Assembly (NCBI GenBank): GCA_947174725.1
Contig: CAMWKA010000046.1
Coordinates: 1-9,465 of the forward strand
DNA length: 9,465 nt
Source of the DNA: an uncultured Lachnospiraceae bacterium
GTDB taxonomy: Bacteria; Bacillota; Clostridia; Lachnospirales; Lachnospiraceae
Direction of reading: 5' to 3'
A model generated the notes under the pieces. That model had not been told where the DNA came from. It did no database searches and saw only the letters and a program-made list of their open reading frames with translations. Position 1 is the first letter of the stretch. Each line of letters opens with the position of its first letter. Position numbers and translations under genes: made by a program. This document shows positions 1-7,699 of this stretch, piece by piece.

Positions 1-1192
1 AGACATGTGTAGGCTCGGTTATTCCACGCTCTGTACCAGCTAACTTAGCGGTAAATCCGGAAAGGAAGTAATACTGGGTCTGCTCCGGTGTCAGAATAGA
101 TACAGGCGGCAGTACTCCAAATGCATCTGCGGATAAGAAGATTACGTTCTTAGCAGCAGGAGCAGCGGATACCGGTTTCACAATATTGTCAATGTGATTA
201 ATCGGGTAAGATACACGGGTATTCTCTGTTACACTCTTATCGGCAAAGTCAATCTTTCCGTTAGCATCCAGAGTAACGTTCTCAAGAAGAGCATCCCGCT
301 TGATCGCATTGTAGATATCCGGCTCGGAATCTTTGTCCAGATTGATAACCTTTGCATAGCATCCGCCCTCAAAGTTAAATACGCCGTTATCATCCCAGCC
401 GTGCTCGTCGTCACCGATGAGAAGACGCTTCGGGTCAGTGGAAAGGGTTGTCTTACCAGTTCCGGAAAGTCCGAAGAAGATAGCTGTGTTTTCGCCATTC
501 ATATCTGTATTTGCGGAACAGTGCATAGAAGCAATACCCTTAAGCGGCAGATAGTAGTTCATCATGGAGAACATACCCTTCTTCATTTCTCCGCCGTACC
601 ATGTATTAATGATAACCTGCTCGCGGCTGGTGATATTGAAAGCAACACAGGTTTCGGAGTTAAGACCTAACTCTTTATAATTGTCAACCTTTGCCTTAGA
701 AGCGTTATAAACAACGAAATCCGGCTCGAAATCAGCCAGCTCTGCATCGGAAGGTTGAATGAACATATTCTTAATGAAATGTGCCTGCCATGCAACTTCA
801 ACAATGAAACGTACTGCCATACGGGTGTCTTTATTTGCACCGCAGAATGCATCTACTACGAAAAGACGTTTGTCACAAAGTTCTTTCTTAGCGATTTCCT
901 TAACGGTATTCCAAACATCTTCAGACATAGGATGATTGTCGTTCTTGTACTCATCGGAAGTCCACCATACCGTATCTTTGGAATTATCATCCATAACGAT
1001 ATACTTGTCTTTAGGCGAACGACCTGTATAAATACCAGTCATTACGTTGACTGCGCCAAGTTCGCTTTCCTGGCCGACTTCAAAGCCTTCCAAGCCTGCT
1101 TTTGTCTCTTCCTCGAATAACATTTCGTAAGAAGGGTTGTGCACGATTTCTTTGACACCGGTAATGCCATACTTGCTTAAATCAATTGCCAT
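1..1192 (-). CDS. pckA: Phosphoenolpyruvate carboxykinase (ATP), N-terminal part, cut by window edge
   Basis: Interconverts oxaloacetate + ATP and PEP + CO2 + ADP in the cytosol; in fermenting Clostridia it can run in the carboxylating direction (family knowledge). The frame is open from the ATG at 1192-1190 to the left edge and gives 397 codons of an expected 530-540, so roughly the last quarter is missing. Visible motifs are TGRSPKDK (residues 56-63, with the substrate-binding Arg58), YGGEMKKG (199-206, metal/substrate lysines), the SMHCSAN histidine (His224), the kinase-1a P-loop GLSGTGKTT (241-249) and the acidic GDDEHGWD metal site (260-267). The start is fixed by AGAGAGG eight bases upstream of the ATG. 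The gene is separated from the upstream peptidase gene by a terminator and has its own candidate promoter. Nothing looks damaged in the visible part. Confidence 0.97.
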   Translation of the reverse strand, partial: MAIDLSKYGITGVKEIVHNPSYEMLFEEETKAGLEGFEVGQESELGAVNVMTGIYTGRSPKDKYIVMDDNSKDTVWWTSDEYKNDNHPMSEDVWNTVKEIAKKELCDKRLFVVDAFCGANKDTRMAVRFIVEVAWQAHFIKNMFIQPSDAELADFEPDFVVYNASKAKVDNYKELGLNSETCVAFNITSREQVIINTWYGGEMKKGMFSMMNYYLPLKGIASMHCSANTDMNGENTAIFFGLSGTGKTTLSTDPKRLLIGDDEHGWDDNGVFNFEGGCYAKVINLDKDSEPDIYNAIKRDALLENVTLDANGKIDFADKSVTENTRVSYPINHIDNIVKPVSAAPAAKNVIFLSADAFGVLPPVSILTPEQTQYYFLSGFTAKLAGTERGITEPTHV

Positions 1193-1261
1193 TTTTTTAA
1201 CCTCTCTTCTTTTATATTATAGTTGATATATAGAACCCATTATTAAGCTATATACGTTTAA

Positions 1262-1290
1262 AGCATACCATATTCAGGAAAATAAGTAAA
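1262..1290 (-). promoter_or_regulatory. Candidate sigma-A promoter for pckA
   Basis: Read on the minus strand: TTTACT (-35, 1290-1285), a 17-base spacer, then TATGCT (-10, 1267-1262) preceded by TGG, an extended -10. Transcription would start near 1255 and give a leader of about 60 bases. Matches to consensus are 4 of 6 in each box, so this is plausible rather than certain. A perfect TATAAT closer to the gene was rejected because it is too near the ribosome site. Confidence 0.4.
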
Positions 1291-1378
1291 TACCTAAATT
1301 CCTTGCTTGAGTTTCCGCAGTTTCATCCACAATAACTGAACTTCATGAGGTTTCGTAATAAAACTTTCATCAACTGCT

Positions 1379-1408
1379 AAAAAATAAGGAAACCCTGATT
1401 CTTCCCTT
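1379..1408 (-). terminator. Rho-independent terminator of the thrC/aldolase/peptidase unit
   Basis: On the minus strand, AAGGGAA (1408-1402) pairs with TTTCCTT (1392-1386), a 7-bp stem with one G-U pair and a 9-base loop. One A and then six T residues (1384-1379) follow directly. It lies about 10 bases after the peptidase stop codon, the expected position. The stem is A/T-rich, so it may be leaky, and read-through towards pckA is possible. Confidence 0.6.
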
Positions 1409-1417
1409 CTGATGCTT

Positions 1418-3268
1418 TCAAAAATCGGCAGATTGGTACTTTGGACAGGTCTGTTCCTTCAGCCATGCCCTCTCATCCTCTGACAGATGCGGAGACAGCC
1501 GATCATAAACCATCCGATGATATTGATTCAACGCTTCGATATCGCTTTTTTCCATATAGGAAAGATCGATTCCTTCCGGATCCAGCGGCACCAGCGTCAA
1601 TGGTTTAAATCCCATAAACTGACCGTCTTCATTACAATCCCTCTTTTCACAAAGCAGGATATTTTCAATCCGGATGCCATGGCTTCCCGCAATATAAACC
1701 CCCGGTTCATCAGACACCAGCATGCCTTCCTCCAGAACCGCTTCCTTCGCGTTACCGGAGCGCCAGCTGATATTCTGGGGGCCTTCATGGACACTTAACA
1801 TATAGCCAACGCCATGGCCTGTACCGCATTTATAATCCATCCTCTGCTGCCACAGGGGACCTCTTGCAAGGATATCCAGATTACGTCCCGTACAGCCGTA
1901 TAAAAACACTGCATTCTGCAGTCTCAGCATCCCCACGGCTGCCAGCGTGTAATGCTTTTTCATCTCCTGTGTGATGCTTCCCATAATGATGCTTCTTGTC
2001 ACATCCGTAGTGCCGCCCTCGTACTGTCCGCCGGAATCTACCAGATAGATTCCCTCCGGTCTTAACACCGCATCCCTTCCGGGCACTGCCTCATAATGCA
2101 TCATTGCCGCATTCGCTCCATAAGCGCTGATAGTCGGGAAAGACAGATCCATAAACCCTTTTATCTTCCGGCGATATTCCTCCAGTATCTTTGCGGCCCC
2201 ACTTTCCGTCAGCCCATCCTTCCGATGCTCTTTGATATACCGGATATACCTTGTGAGCGCAACACTGTCTAAAAGATAGACCTGCTCTATATGTCCGATC
2301 TCAACCGGATTCTTGACCGCCTTCATGAGTTCCGTCGGATTCTTTGTTTCCACCGTCTCCGCATGCTCTTCAACAATCCTGCAGACCGTATAATTGACCA
2401 CTCCGGGATCAAGCATCACCTTTGCTTTTCTTCCAAACGTTTTCTCCGCCTGTTTCAGATGCTCCGGAAGTTCCCTGATAAAATTCTGATACGGATGCCA
2501 TTCAATACCGTTCACCTCTGCAAAACGGACATTCTCCTCCTTCTCACGCAGGGCGGCTATGGATTTTTCCTTCAGATAGACGATCACCTTTTCTTTTGAG
2601 ATCAGGGTAAATGCATACGCCACCGGATTGCATGTAATATCGTCTCCCCTGATATTAAACAGCCACATCTGGTCTTCTAATCCGGAAAGCAGCAGATGAT
2701 CCGCTTTCCGCTCCTCCATCTTCTCCCTGACGCGCAACAGCTTTTCGCTACAGGTTTCCCCAGTCAGCCTTTCCTCTAAAATGCGTATGGGAGCAGCGCT
2801 GTCAGACGGTCTGTCCGCAAAAACGGATCCTGCCAGATCATTCTGATAGACGATTTCACCCTGCATTTCTTTCATAAGCTTCTCCAGTCTTTTTCCAAGA
2901 GAAGCATTCACACAAAATCCATACAGTCCCAGTTTCATGCCTTCCTTTAGATGTGATTTCAAGTATTCCTCCAACTCCGGAACACCCTGCTGCCTGCTTC
3001 TCATCAAAAGGATGCCTGTACCTTCCAGCTCCTGTTCTGCCTGTACAAAATATCTTCCGTCCGTCCAGAGCAGACATTCCTCCTCCCCGACCAGAAGATC
3101 TCCGTTAGAGCCGGTAAAGCCCGACAGAAATTCCCGTTCCTTATAATGATCATTAATATATTCCGATCCGTGAGGATCTGCCGTCACTACCAAATAATAA
3201 TGCACCCCGGCAGCTTTCATATTCTGCCTGAGTGCATGGATACGTTCCCTGATGACCTTATTTTCCAT
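1418..3268 (-). CDS. pepP: Xaa-Pro aminopeptidase (aminopeptidase P, M24B, long form)
   Basis: Cytosolic metallopeptidase that removes an N-terminal residue preceding proline. The protein has about 616 residues, the length of the long three-domain form: two creatinase-like N-terminal domains (about 5-310), the M24 'pita-bread' catalytic domain (about 335-545) and a C-terminal extension. All five dinuclear metal ligands are visible: Asp411 (VDSGGQ), Asp422 (GTTDVTR), His485 (GTGHGVG), Glu521 (SDEPGVY) and Glu535 (RIENI). No signal peptide is seen. I place the start at the ATG at 3268, which has GAGGG four bases upstream and AGGAAGG just before it. The frame also has an ATG at 3292 (8 residues longer), but its upstream sequence is a poorer ribosome site. 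The gene follows the aldolase fusion by 45 bases and ends just before a terminator, so it is probably the last gene of the unit. Confidence 0.95.
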   Translation of the reverse strand: MENKVIRERIHALRQNMKAAGVHYYLVVTADPHGSEYINDHYKEREFLSGFTGSNGDLLVGEEECLLWTDGRYFVQAEQELEGTGILLMRSRQQGVPELEEYLKSHLKEGMKLGLYGFCVNASLGKRLEKLMKEMQGEIVYQNDLAGSVFADRPSDSAAPIRILEERLTGETCSEKLLRVREKMEERKADHLLLSGLEDQMWLFNIRGDDITCNPVAYAFTLISKEKVIVYLKEKSIAALREKEENVRFAEVNGIEWHPYQNFIRELPEHLKQAEKTFGRKAKVMLDPGVVNYTVCRIVEEHAETVETKNPTELMKAVKNPVEIGHIEQVYLLDSVALTRYIRYIKEHRKDGLTESGAAKILEEYRRKIKGFMDLSFPTISAYGANAAMMHYEAVPGRDAVLRPEGIYLVDSGGQYEGGTTDVTRSIIMGSITQEMKKHYTLAAVGMLRLQNAVFLYGCTGRNLDILARGPLWQQRMDYKCGTGHGVGYMLSVHEGPQNISWRSGNAKEAVLEEGMLVSDEPGVYIAGSHGIRIENILLCEKRDCNEDGQFMGFKPLTLVPLDPEGIDLSYMEKSDIEALNQYHRMVYDRLSPHLSEDERAWLKEQTCPKYQSADF

Positions 3269-3313
3269 ACTGCCCTCAATCCTTCCTCGCATTTTAAAAC
3301 GCCTTTAAAACCC

Positions 3314-4414
3314 TTATTTTATAAAGTCAGCCGTGGCTGATGCCCCGATCCGGTCACAGCCAAGCTCCGCAAATGACATCAACGCTTCTTTCGTGCGGAT
3401 CCCACCAGCCGCCTTGATCTTTACATCCTTACCTATGTTATCTTTAAACAGTATAATATCCTCTTCCTTTGCTCCTGCCGTACCAAATCCGGTGGAAGTT
3501 TTGATATAGTCCGCTCCCGCCTTTGTTACGATCCGACATAAACGGATCTTTTCTTCCTCTGTCAGATAGCAGGTCTCAATAATGACTTTTAAGATCTTCC
3601 CCTGACATGCCGCGCGTACAGCTCTGATCTCCTGCTCCACAAAATCATAACTGTCATTTTTCACATCCCCGATATTGATCACCATATCGATTTCATCCGC
3701 GCCATTTTTCACAGCATCCTCTGTTTCAAATACTTTCACCGCAGTAGTCGCATATCCCAGCGGAAAGCCGATTACCGTACAGATCTTCAATCTGTCGCCA
3801 TATGTTTCCCTGATCCTTGCAATGTAAGACGGCGGCACACAGACGCTTGCTGTCTGATATTCTATCGCTTCCTCACACAGCTTTCTGATATCTTCCCATG
3901 CCGCATATGCTTTTAACATCGTATGATCGATCTTATGAACCGCCTCCCATACCTCTTCATCTGTATAGTCCCGTTTTTCCGCTGTCCCGCCTAAGCGAAG
4001 TCCCGAAAGCGATTCCTCTTTAGTTTCCCCAAGAAGATCTTTACGCATATCCTCCATCTGCAGAACCTTCTCGATCCTGCCTAACATAGCCTCCGCCTTA
4101 AAGGGCTTCGTAATAAAATCCATCGCGCCCATTTGCAGTCCTTTGCGTTCACTTGCCTGCTCGACATCCGCCGTCAGAAAGATGATGGGGATCCCGGCCG
4201 TCATTGGGTTCAATTTGATCTGCTCCATGACGGAATAGCCATCCATCTCCGGCATCATCAGATCCAGAAGGATCAGATCCGGTATATTCTTTTTTAAGAA
4301 CTGTAGCGCCTGTTTTCCTGATTTCGCCATGGACAGTTGATAATAGGGATGCAGGACTTCCGCCGCGCTCTTTAAATTTGTCGTGCTGTCATCTACCATC
4401 AAAATGTGTTTCAT
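3314..4414 (-). CDS. deoC: CheY-like receiver domain fused to deoxyribose-phosphate aldolase
   Basis: One 366-residue frame with two complete domains. Residues 1-120 are a response-regulator receiver with every functional position: acidic pair Asp8/Asp9, phospho-acceptor Asp51 (LLDLMMPEMDG), Thr81 (FLTAD) and Lys103 (TKPF). After a linker (about 121-152), residues 153-366 are a full DeoC TIM barrel of the usual short length (about 215 residues), with Asp243 (ADEIDMV), the Schiff-base Lys305 (ADYIKTSTGFG) and Lys334 (IKAAGGIRT). The aldolase cleaves 2-deoxyribose-5-phosphate to acetaldehyde and glyceraldehyde-3-phosphate. No DNA-binding output domain is present; the enzyme occupies that place. 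The ATG overlaps the thrC stop by four bases (ATGA), implying translational coupling. No nucleoside-catabolism partners (phosphorylase, phosphopentomutase, kinase) are next to it. Whether phosphorylation alters aldolase activity is inference. Confidence 0.93.
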   Translation of the reverse strand: MKHILMVDDSTTNLKSAAEVLHPYYQLSMAKSGKQALQFLKKNIPDLILLDLMMPEMDGYSVMEQIKLNPMTAGIPIIFLTADVEQASERKGLQMGAMDFITKPFKAEAMLGRIEKVLQMEDMRKDLLGETKEESLSGLRLGGTAEKRDYTDEEVWEAVHKIDHTMLKAYAAWEDIRKLCEEAIEYQTASVCVPPSYIARIRETYGDRLKICTVIGFPLGYATTAVKVFETEDAVKNGADEIDMVINIGDVKNDSYDFVEQEIRAVRAACQGKILKVIIETCYLTEEEKIRLCRIVTKAGADYIKTSTGFGTAGAKEEDIILFKDNIGKDVKIKAAGGIRTKEALMSFAELGCDRIGASATADFIK

Positions 4415-5901
4415 ATCCCCAAAAATCCTCTTACCATCGTCTGCATCTCATCTTTTTCACATACGGTATCATGAAGCACCGGAGCCTGTCTGATCTCCTC
4501 AACTGCATTAGGCACCTCCACCTTAGAAATCTTACATAATTCATCTATCAGCGCAAAATCATCCAGATCCTGATAGGAAGAATCGATGGAAGTCATAACG
4601 CTTCTTGCAAATTTATAAGGACTTGCCGTAGACGCAATGACGCTGACACGCTCATCCCCCGCATCCGCCTTATACGTTTCATAGACCGCAGAAGCAACCG
4701 CCGTATGCGTATCGATCACATATCCTGTCTTTTCATACAGTTCCCGGATCTTCTTTGCCGTCATTTCTTCCGACGCATATCCGCCGTAAAAATCAGCAAG
4801 TTTTTCTTTCATCCCGGAAGTAATTTCATACACACCGGTTTCCGTAAGCTTTGACATCAACTCCCTGTTCTTTTCCGAATCACAATCCGAGATCATATAA
4901 ATCAGACGCTCCAGATTACTGGAAATCAGGATATCCATAGACGGGGAACTGGTCAATACAAATTCCCTGTTCCTGTCGTAAACGCCGCTTTGAAAGAAAT
5001 CATATAATACTTTGTTTTCATTTGACGCGCAGATCAGCTTATGTATAGGAAGTCCCAAATTTTTCGCGTAATATGCCGCCAGAATATTTCCAAAGTTACC
5101 GGTCGGAACGACAACATTGATTTCATCGCCCTCCTGTATCTTTCCATTTTTCAACAGATTCACGTATGCATAAACATAGTAAACGATCTGTGGAACAAGA
5201 CGCCCGATATTGATGGAATTGGCAGAAGAAAAGACAAAGCCATGTTCCTTCAGTTCTTTTTTCAATTCCTGATCGGAGAACATCTTCTTTACACCGGTCT
5301 GGGCATCATCAAAATTGCCCCTGATACCGATGACTTTGACATTCTTCCCTTTCTGCGTCACCATCTGTTTTTCCTGTACCGCACTGACACCATTTTTCGG
5401 ATAAAATACGACGATCCTTGTTCCTTCCACATCCGCGAAGCCTGCCATTGCAGCCTTTCCGGTATCCCCGCTGGTCGCTGTCAGAATGACGATCTCTTCT
5501 TTTAATTGATTCTTCTTTGCTGCCGTCGTCATCAGATAAGGAAGAATGGACAGTGCCATATCCTTAAACGCAATCGTTGCCCCATGAAAAAGCTCCAGAT
5601 AATAAGCTCCATCCGCATAAGTAAGCGGCGCGATCTCCTCTGTATCAAACTTACTGTCATATGCGCTGTTGATACAATGCATCAGTTCATCCTTTGTATA
5701 ATCGGTCAGGAATAATTTCATCACTTCATAGGCAATCTGCCTGTAATCCATAGAAACCATATCCCTAAATCCAAGATCTAATTCCGGCAGGCGGTCCGGG
5801 ACATACAATCCGCCGTCACCCGCCAAACCCTGTAATACCGCCTTTGATGCGGTAACCTTTTCGCCCGCATTTCTTGTGCTGCTGTACATGATATCCATCA
5901 T
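4411..5901 (-). CDS. thrC: Threonine synthase (PLP-dependent)
   Basis: Converts O-phosphohomoserine to threonine and phosphate, the last step of threonine synthesis. The protein has 496 residues, close to the long threonine synthase form. It begins with the family's N-terminal YSSTRN segment and has GDGGLYVP at about 28-35. The PLP-binding Lys113 sits in GATIAFKD, where the family more often has GPT. The phosphate-binding loop TATSGDTGKAA follows at 141-151 and a PTGNFGN motif comes near 268. The first ATG has AAGGA at good spacing upstream; a second ATG follows at once and could also serve. The stop codon overlaps the start of the receiver/aldolase gene. An extended -10 promoter lies about 35 bases upstream, and no riboswitch or attenuation leader fits in the 28-base untranslated region. 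Confidence 0.96.
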   Translation of the reverse strand: MMDIMYSSTRNAGEKVTASKAVLQGLAGDGGLYVPDRLPELDLGFRDMVSMDYRQIAYEVMKLFLTDYTKDELMHCINSAYDSKFDTEEIAPLTYADGAYYLELFHGATIAFKDMALSILPYLMTTAAKKNQLKEEIVILTATSGDTGKAAMAGFADVEGTRIVVFYPKNGVSAVQEKQMVTQKGKNVKVIGIRGNFDDAQTGVKKMFSDQELKKELKEHGFVFSSANSINIGRLVPQIVYYVYAYVNLLKNGKIQEGDEINVVVPTGNFGNILAAYYAKNLGLPIHKLICASNENKVLYDFFQSGVYDRNREFVLTSSPSMDILISSNLERLIYMISDCDSEKNRELMSKLTETGVYEITSGMKEKLADFYGGYASEEMTAKKIRELYEKTGYVIDTHTAVASAVYETYKADAGDERVSVIASTASPYKFARSVMTSIDSSYQDLDDFALIDELCKISKVEVPNAVEEIRQAPVLHDTVCEKDEMQTMVRGFLGI

Positions 5902-5935
5902 TTATATCCTTGCCTTTCTCAATAATCCAAAGACA

Positions 5936-5964
5936 AGTATAGCATAAAGGTCGTTTTCATGCAA
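5936..5964 (-). promoter_or_regulatory. Extended -10 promoter for the thrC unit
   Basis: On the minus strand: TTGCAT (5964-5959), 17 bases, then TATACT (5941-5936) preceded directly by TGC, a classic extended -10. The predicted start is near 5929, leaving a leader of about 28 bases before thrC. The -35 box begins just after the stop codon of the upstream hydrolase, so the thrC unit can be transcribed on its own. No terminator separates the two genes, so read-through is also possible. Confidence 0.65.
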
Positions 5965-5965
5965 T

Positions 5966-6589
5966 CTATCTGAAAAATTCATGGCCTCCGTGCTGCGTAA
6001 TGCTGGTAAGATTGTTTTCAAACCAGGCAAGTCCGTCCGAGTCCGCGTATTTTCTTGAAACAAAATACAAAGCCCCGTCTGAGATATCTTCCTCTAACAA
6101 TGCGGCATAAACCGCTTCCCTTGTTTCTTCTGTCACAATAACGTCATTGATCCTTCCATTTCCCACAGGCGAAAACTGGTAGACCCCATCGACGTGCTGA
6201 AATACCACACTCTCCACATCATTCGGAAATCTTGGATTTTCCACTCGATTTATGATCACATCCGCAACCAGCATTTTGCCCATGACATCCTCTCCGCCGG
6301 CTTCCGCCTGAACAATACGGCAAAGGATCTCTATCTCCTGTTCATCAAGATCTATCCGGTAATTCCGATGGATGCTTAAACACTCTACTGTTCTTTCATT
6401 GCCATAGATCCGCTCTAACGTTTTTTCATATACTTTGTTGATGCTGCTTTCACTTATCCTCTCTATCACCGATTCCTTTTGTACCCTATAAGAATATTCT
6501 CTCATTTCCATCAATAGTCTTGCATTAATGAATACAATTGTCAGCATTACATACAATACTACAAAGTAACAGGAATAACGTTTATACAA
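5966..6589 (-). CDS. Membrane-anchored SleB-like cell-wall hydrolase
   Basis: A 207-residue protein with a short positively charged N-terminus and one hydrophobic helix (about 8-26), then a charged stalk (about 27-80) and a SleB/CwlJ-type hydrolase domain (about 85-207). Family marks are the conserved Glu96 in VQAEAGGE, the helix ADVIINRVENPRFPN (109-123), FQ...YQFSPV (130-142) and a C-terminal HEFF. SleB-type enzymes cut peptidoglycan, in some species the spore cortex, as lytic transglycosylases. The single anchor and lack of a separate peptidoglycan-binding domain suggest a surface enzyme rather than a classical two-domain SleB, so I give no symbol. The start is a TTG with GGAGG ten bases upstream. 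An ATG two bases after the GGAGG is in another frame and gives only 12 codons. It lies 64 bases upstream of thrC on the same strand. Confidence 0.85.
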   Translation of the reverse strand: MYKRYSCYFVVLYVMLTIVFINARLLMEMREYSYRVQKESVIERISESSINKVYEKTLERIYGNERTVECLSIHRNYRIDLDEQEIEILCRIVQAEAGGEDVMGKMLVADVIINRVENPRFPNDVESVVFQHVDGVYQFSPVGNGRINDVIVTEETREAVYAALLEEDISDGALYFVSRKYADSDGLAWFENNLTSITQHGGHEFFR

Positions 6590-6643
6590 AATATCATGTC
6601 CTCCAAAAATACTTTCCTAATATTTTATTCAGACATGTCCCAA

Positions 6644-6652
6644 AATATACCA
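6644..6652 (-). promoter_or_regulatory. Weak candidate extended -10 for the SleB-like gene
   Basis: TGGTATATT is read on the minus strand (6652-6644), about 40 bases ahead of the GGAGG ribosome site. No good -35 box is seen 16-18 bases upstream, so only the extended -10 supports it. Confidence 0.25.
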
Positions 6653-6702
6653 GTCCAGTTCACCACAAATACCGACATAAGAAACCTGTTTTATACAAAT
6701 AT

Positions 6703-6731
6703 TTGCAACAACTATCATATTCTGCTATAAT
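6703..6731 (+). promoter_or_regulatory. Strong extended -10 promoter for the AP2-type gene
   Basis: TTGCAA (6703-6708), exactly 17 bases, then a perfect TATAAT (6726-6731) with TG one base upstream. The predicted start is near 6738, leaving a leader of about 65-95 bases depending on the start codon. The 10-base palindrome CAAATATTTG (6696-6705) overlaps the -35 box. Two CGGTC elements lie 22 bases apart in the leader (6772 and 6794). Either could be an operator, which is inference. Confidence 0.6.
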
Positions 6732-6833
6732 CCACATAGCAAATCCGGGTTATCAAAAGACATCAACCTTCCGGTCGTATGATGAACATCTTACGGTCAT
6801 GCATTGAGAAAAGGACTGATATTAAGAATCAAT

Positions 6834-7643
6834 ATGAACGCGAAAAAAGAAGGAAAACATCTTGCCGGTGTCACACCAGCCAGAAAAAAGGATCATACCG
6901 TTTATTACCGCGCTTCCATAACATACCGTGGAAAGCATATCAGTCTTGGCAGCTTTTCGACGGCACAGCAGGCGCATATGGCTTACAGAGAAGCATCTTC
7001 CATTCTGTCTGGTCCAAATGCTGTGCTGGAAAAATATTCTTCTGCTTCCGCGCTCTCTTTTGAGAAACGGGTATGCCTTATTAATTACCGTGATAACGGC
7101 ATCTATATCGCGCATCCCATCTACATTCGCCCTAAAATGTTTTATTACTATTTGTCACCGGATGAAATCTTAAAATTTGATGTAGATGATCTTTTTTACT
7201 ATTCTTCTCATAAGATCATGAAGCGGGGCGGTCATCTTTTTGTCGCCGATTACGGCGCCCAGATCAGCGTGGCAGGCAGATACGGCATCAAACGTTATGC
7301 TGTAGAAGGACGTGACTACCGCTTTAAAAACGGAGATCCTCTGGATTTCCGTTATTCCAATATCGAGATCCTAAACTCCTATCATGGCGTCAGACGTCAG
7401 GAAATAAACAATAAAGTATCTTTCCGTGCTTTGATCCATATCAAAGGTAATTATGTGATCGGTACTTATCCAACTGAGCTCGAAGCAGCGGTCGCCTATA
7501 ATAAAGCTGTGGATCTCCTGCATCAGAAGGGTGTGCAAAAAAAATACGCCATCAATTTTATTGACGACGTAAGTTCCTCGGAATATGCAAAAATTTATAA
7601 ACAGATCAAAATCTCCAAGCGAATAATGGATTATACTCCATAA
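6834..7643 (+). CDS. AP2-type DNA-binding protein with degenerate HNH core
   Basis: A 269-residue protein if translated from the ATG at 6834. Residues 22-60 look like an AP2 fold (YYRASITYRGKHISLGSF, then TAQQAHMAYREA). Residues 183-243 form a second, clearer AP2 domain (YHGVRR, IGTYPTELEAAVAYNKAV, YAINF). Between them, 132-182 resembles the HNH_3 unit of AP2 homing endonucleases (GDPLDFRYSNIEIL corresponds to the family's G-N-x-L-D-N-R-x-x-N-L pattern), but the catalytic histidine motif is replaced by RDYRFKNG. It therefore probably binds DNA without cutting it; a regulatory role is inference. The start is uncertain. A TTG at 6804 would add ten residues; neither start has a well-spaced ribosome site, the nearest AAGGA being 18 bases before the ATG. 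It is the only plus-strand gene here and has its own promoter. Confidence 0.8.
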   Translation: MNAKKEGKHLAGVTPARKKDHTVYYRASITYRGKHISLGSFSTAQQAHMAYREASSILSGPNAVLEKYSSASALSFEKRVCLINYRDNGIYIAHPIYIRPKMFYYYLSPDEILKFDVDDLFYYSSHKIMKRGGHLFVADYGAQISVAGRYGIKRYAVEGRDYRFKNGDPLDFRYSNIEILNSYHGVRRQEINNKVSFRALIHIKGNYVIGTYPTELEAAVAYNKAVDLLHQKGVQKKYAINFIDDVSSSEYAKIYKQIKISKRIMDYTP

Positions 7644-7699
7644 CAATCCCTGATTCTAACCACTATTTCAGTACGGATCTGCTGCGTTCACTGCAGGTT

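Noticed and set aside
229..498. Minus-strand frame of 89 codons inside pckA
   Set aside because: It is a shadow: the pckA frame on the same strand carries the P-loop and metal-site motifs through this region.
1216..1221. Perfect TATAAT on the minus strand ahead of pckA
   Set aside because: Transcription would start almost on the AGAGAGG ribosome site, and no -35 box is present at the right distance.
1294..1458. Minus-strand open frame of 54 codons overlapping the end of the peptidase gene, with protein-like composition (FPYFLAVDESFITKPHEVQLL)
   Set aside because: It has no ATG start or ribosome site, a stop lies directly upstream, and part of it coincides with the intrinsic terminator at 1379-1408. 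Most likely a chance frame.
3327..3340. Perfect hairpin TCAGCC/GGCTGA at the end of the receiver-aldolase gene, considered as an internal terminator
   Set aside because: It lies in the coding sequence, the loop is tiny and the following CTTTATAAAATAAG is not a real T-tract.
6779..7063. 94-codon plus-strand frame starting ATGATG and overlapping the AP2-type gene
   Set aside because: It has no ribosome site and no recognisable domain, and it is shifted against the frame that carries the AP2 motifs. A frameshifted N-terminus was considered, but the AP2 frame is complete by itself.
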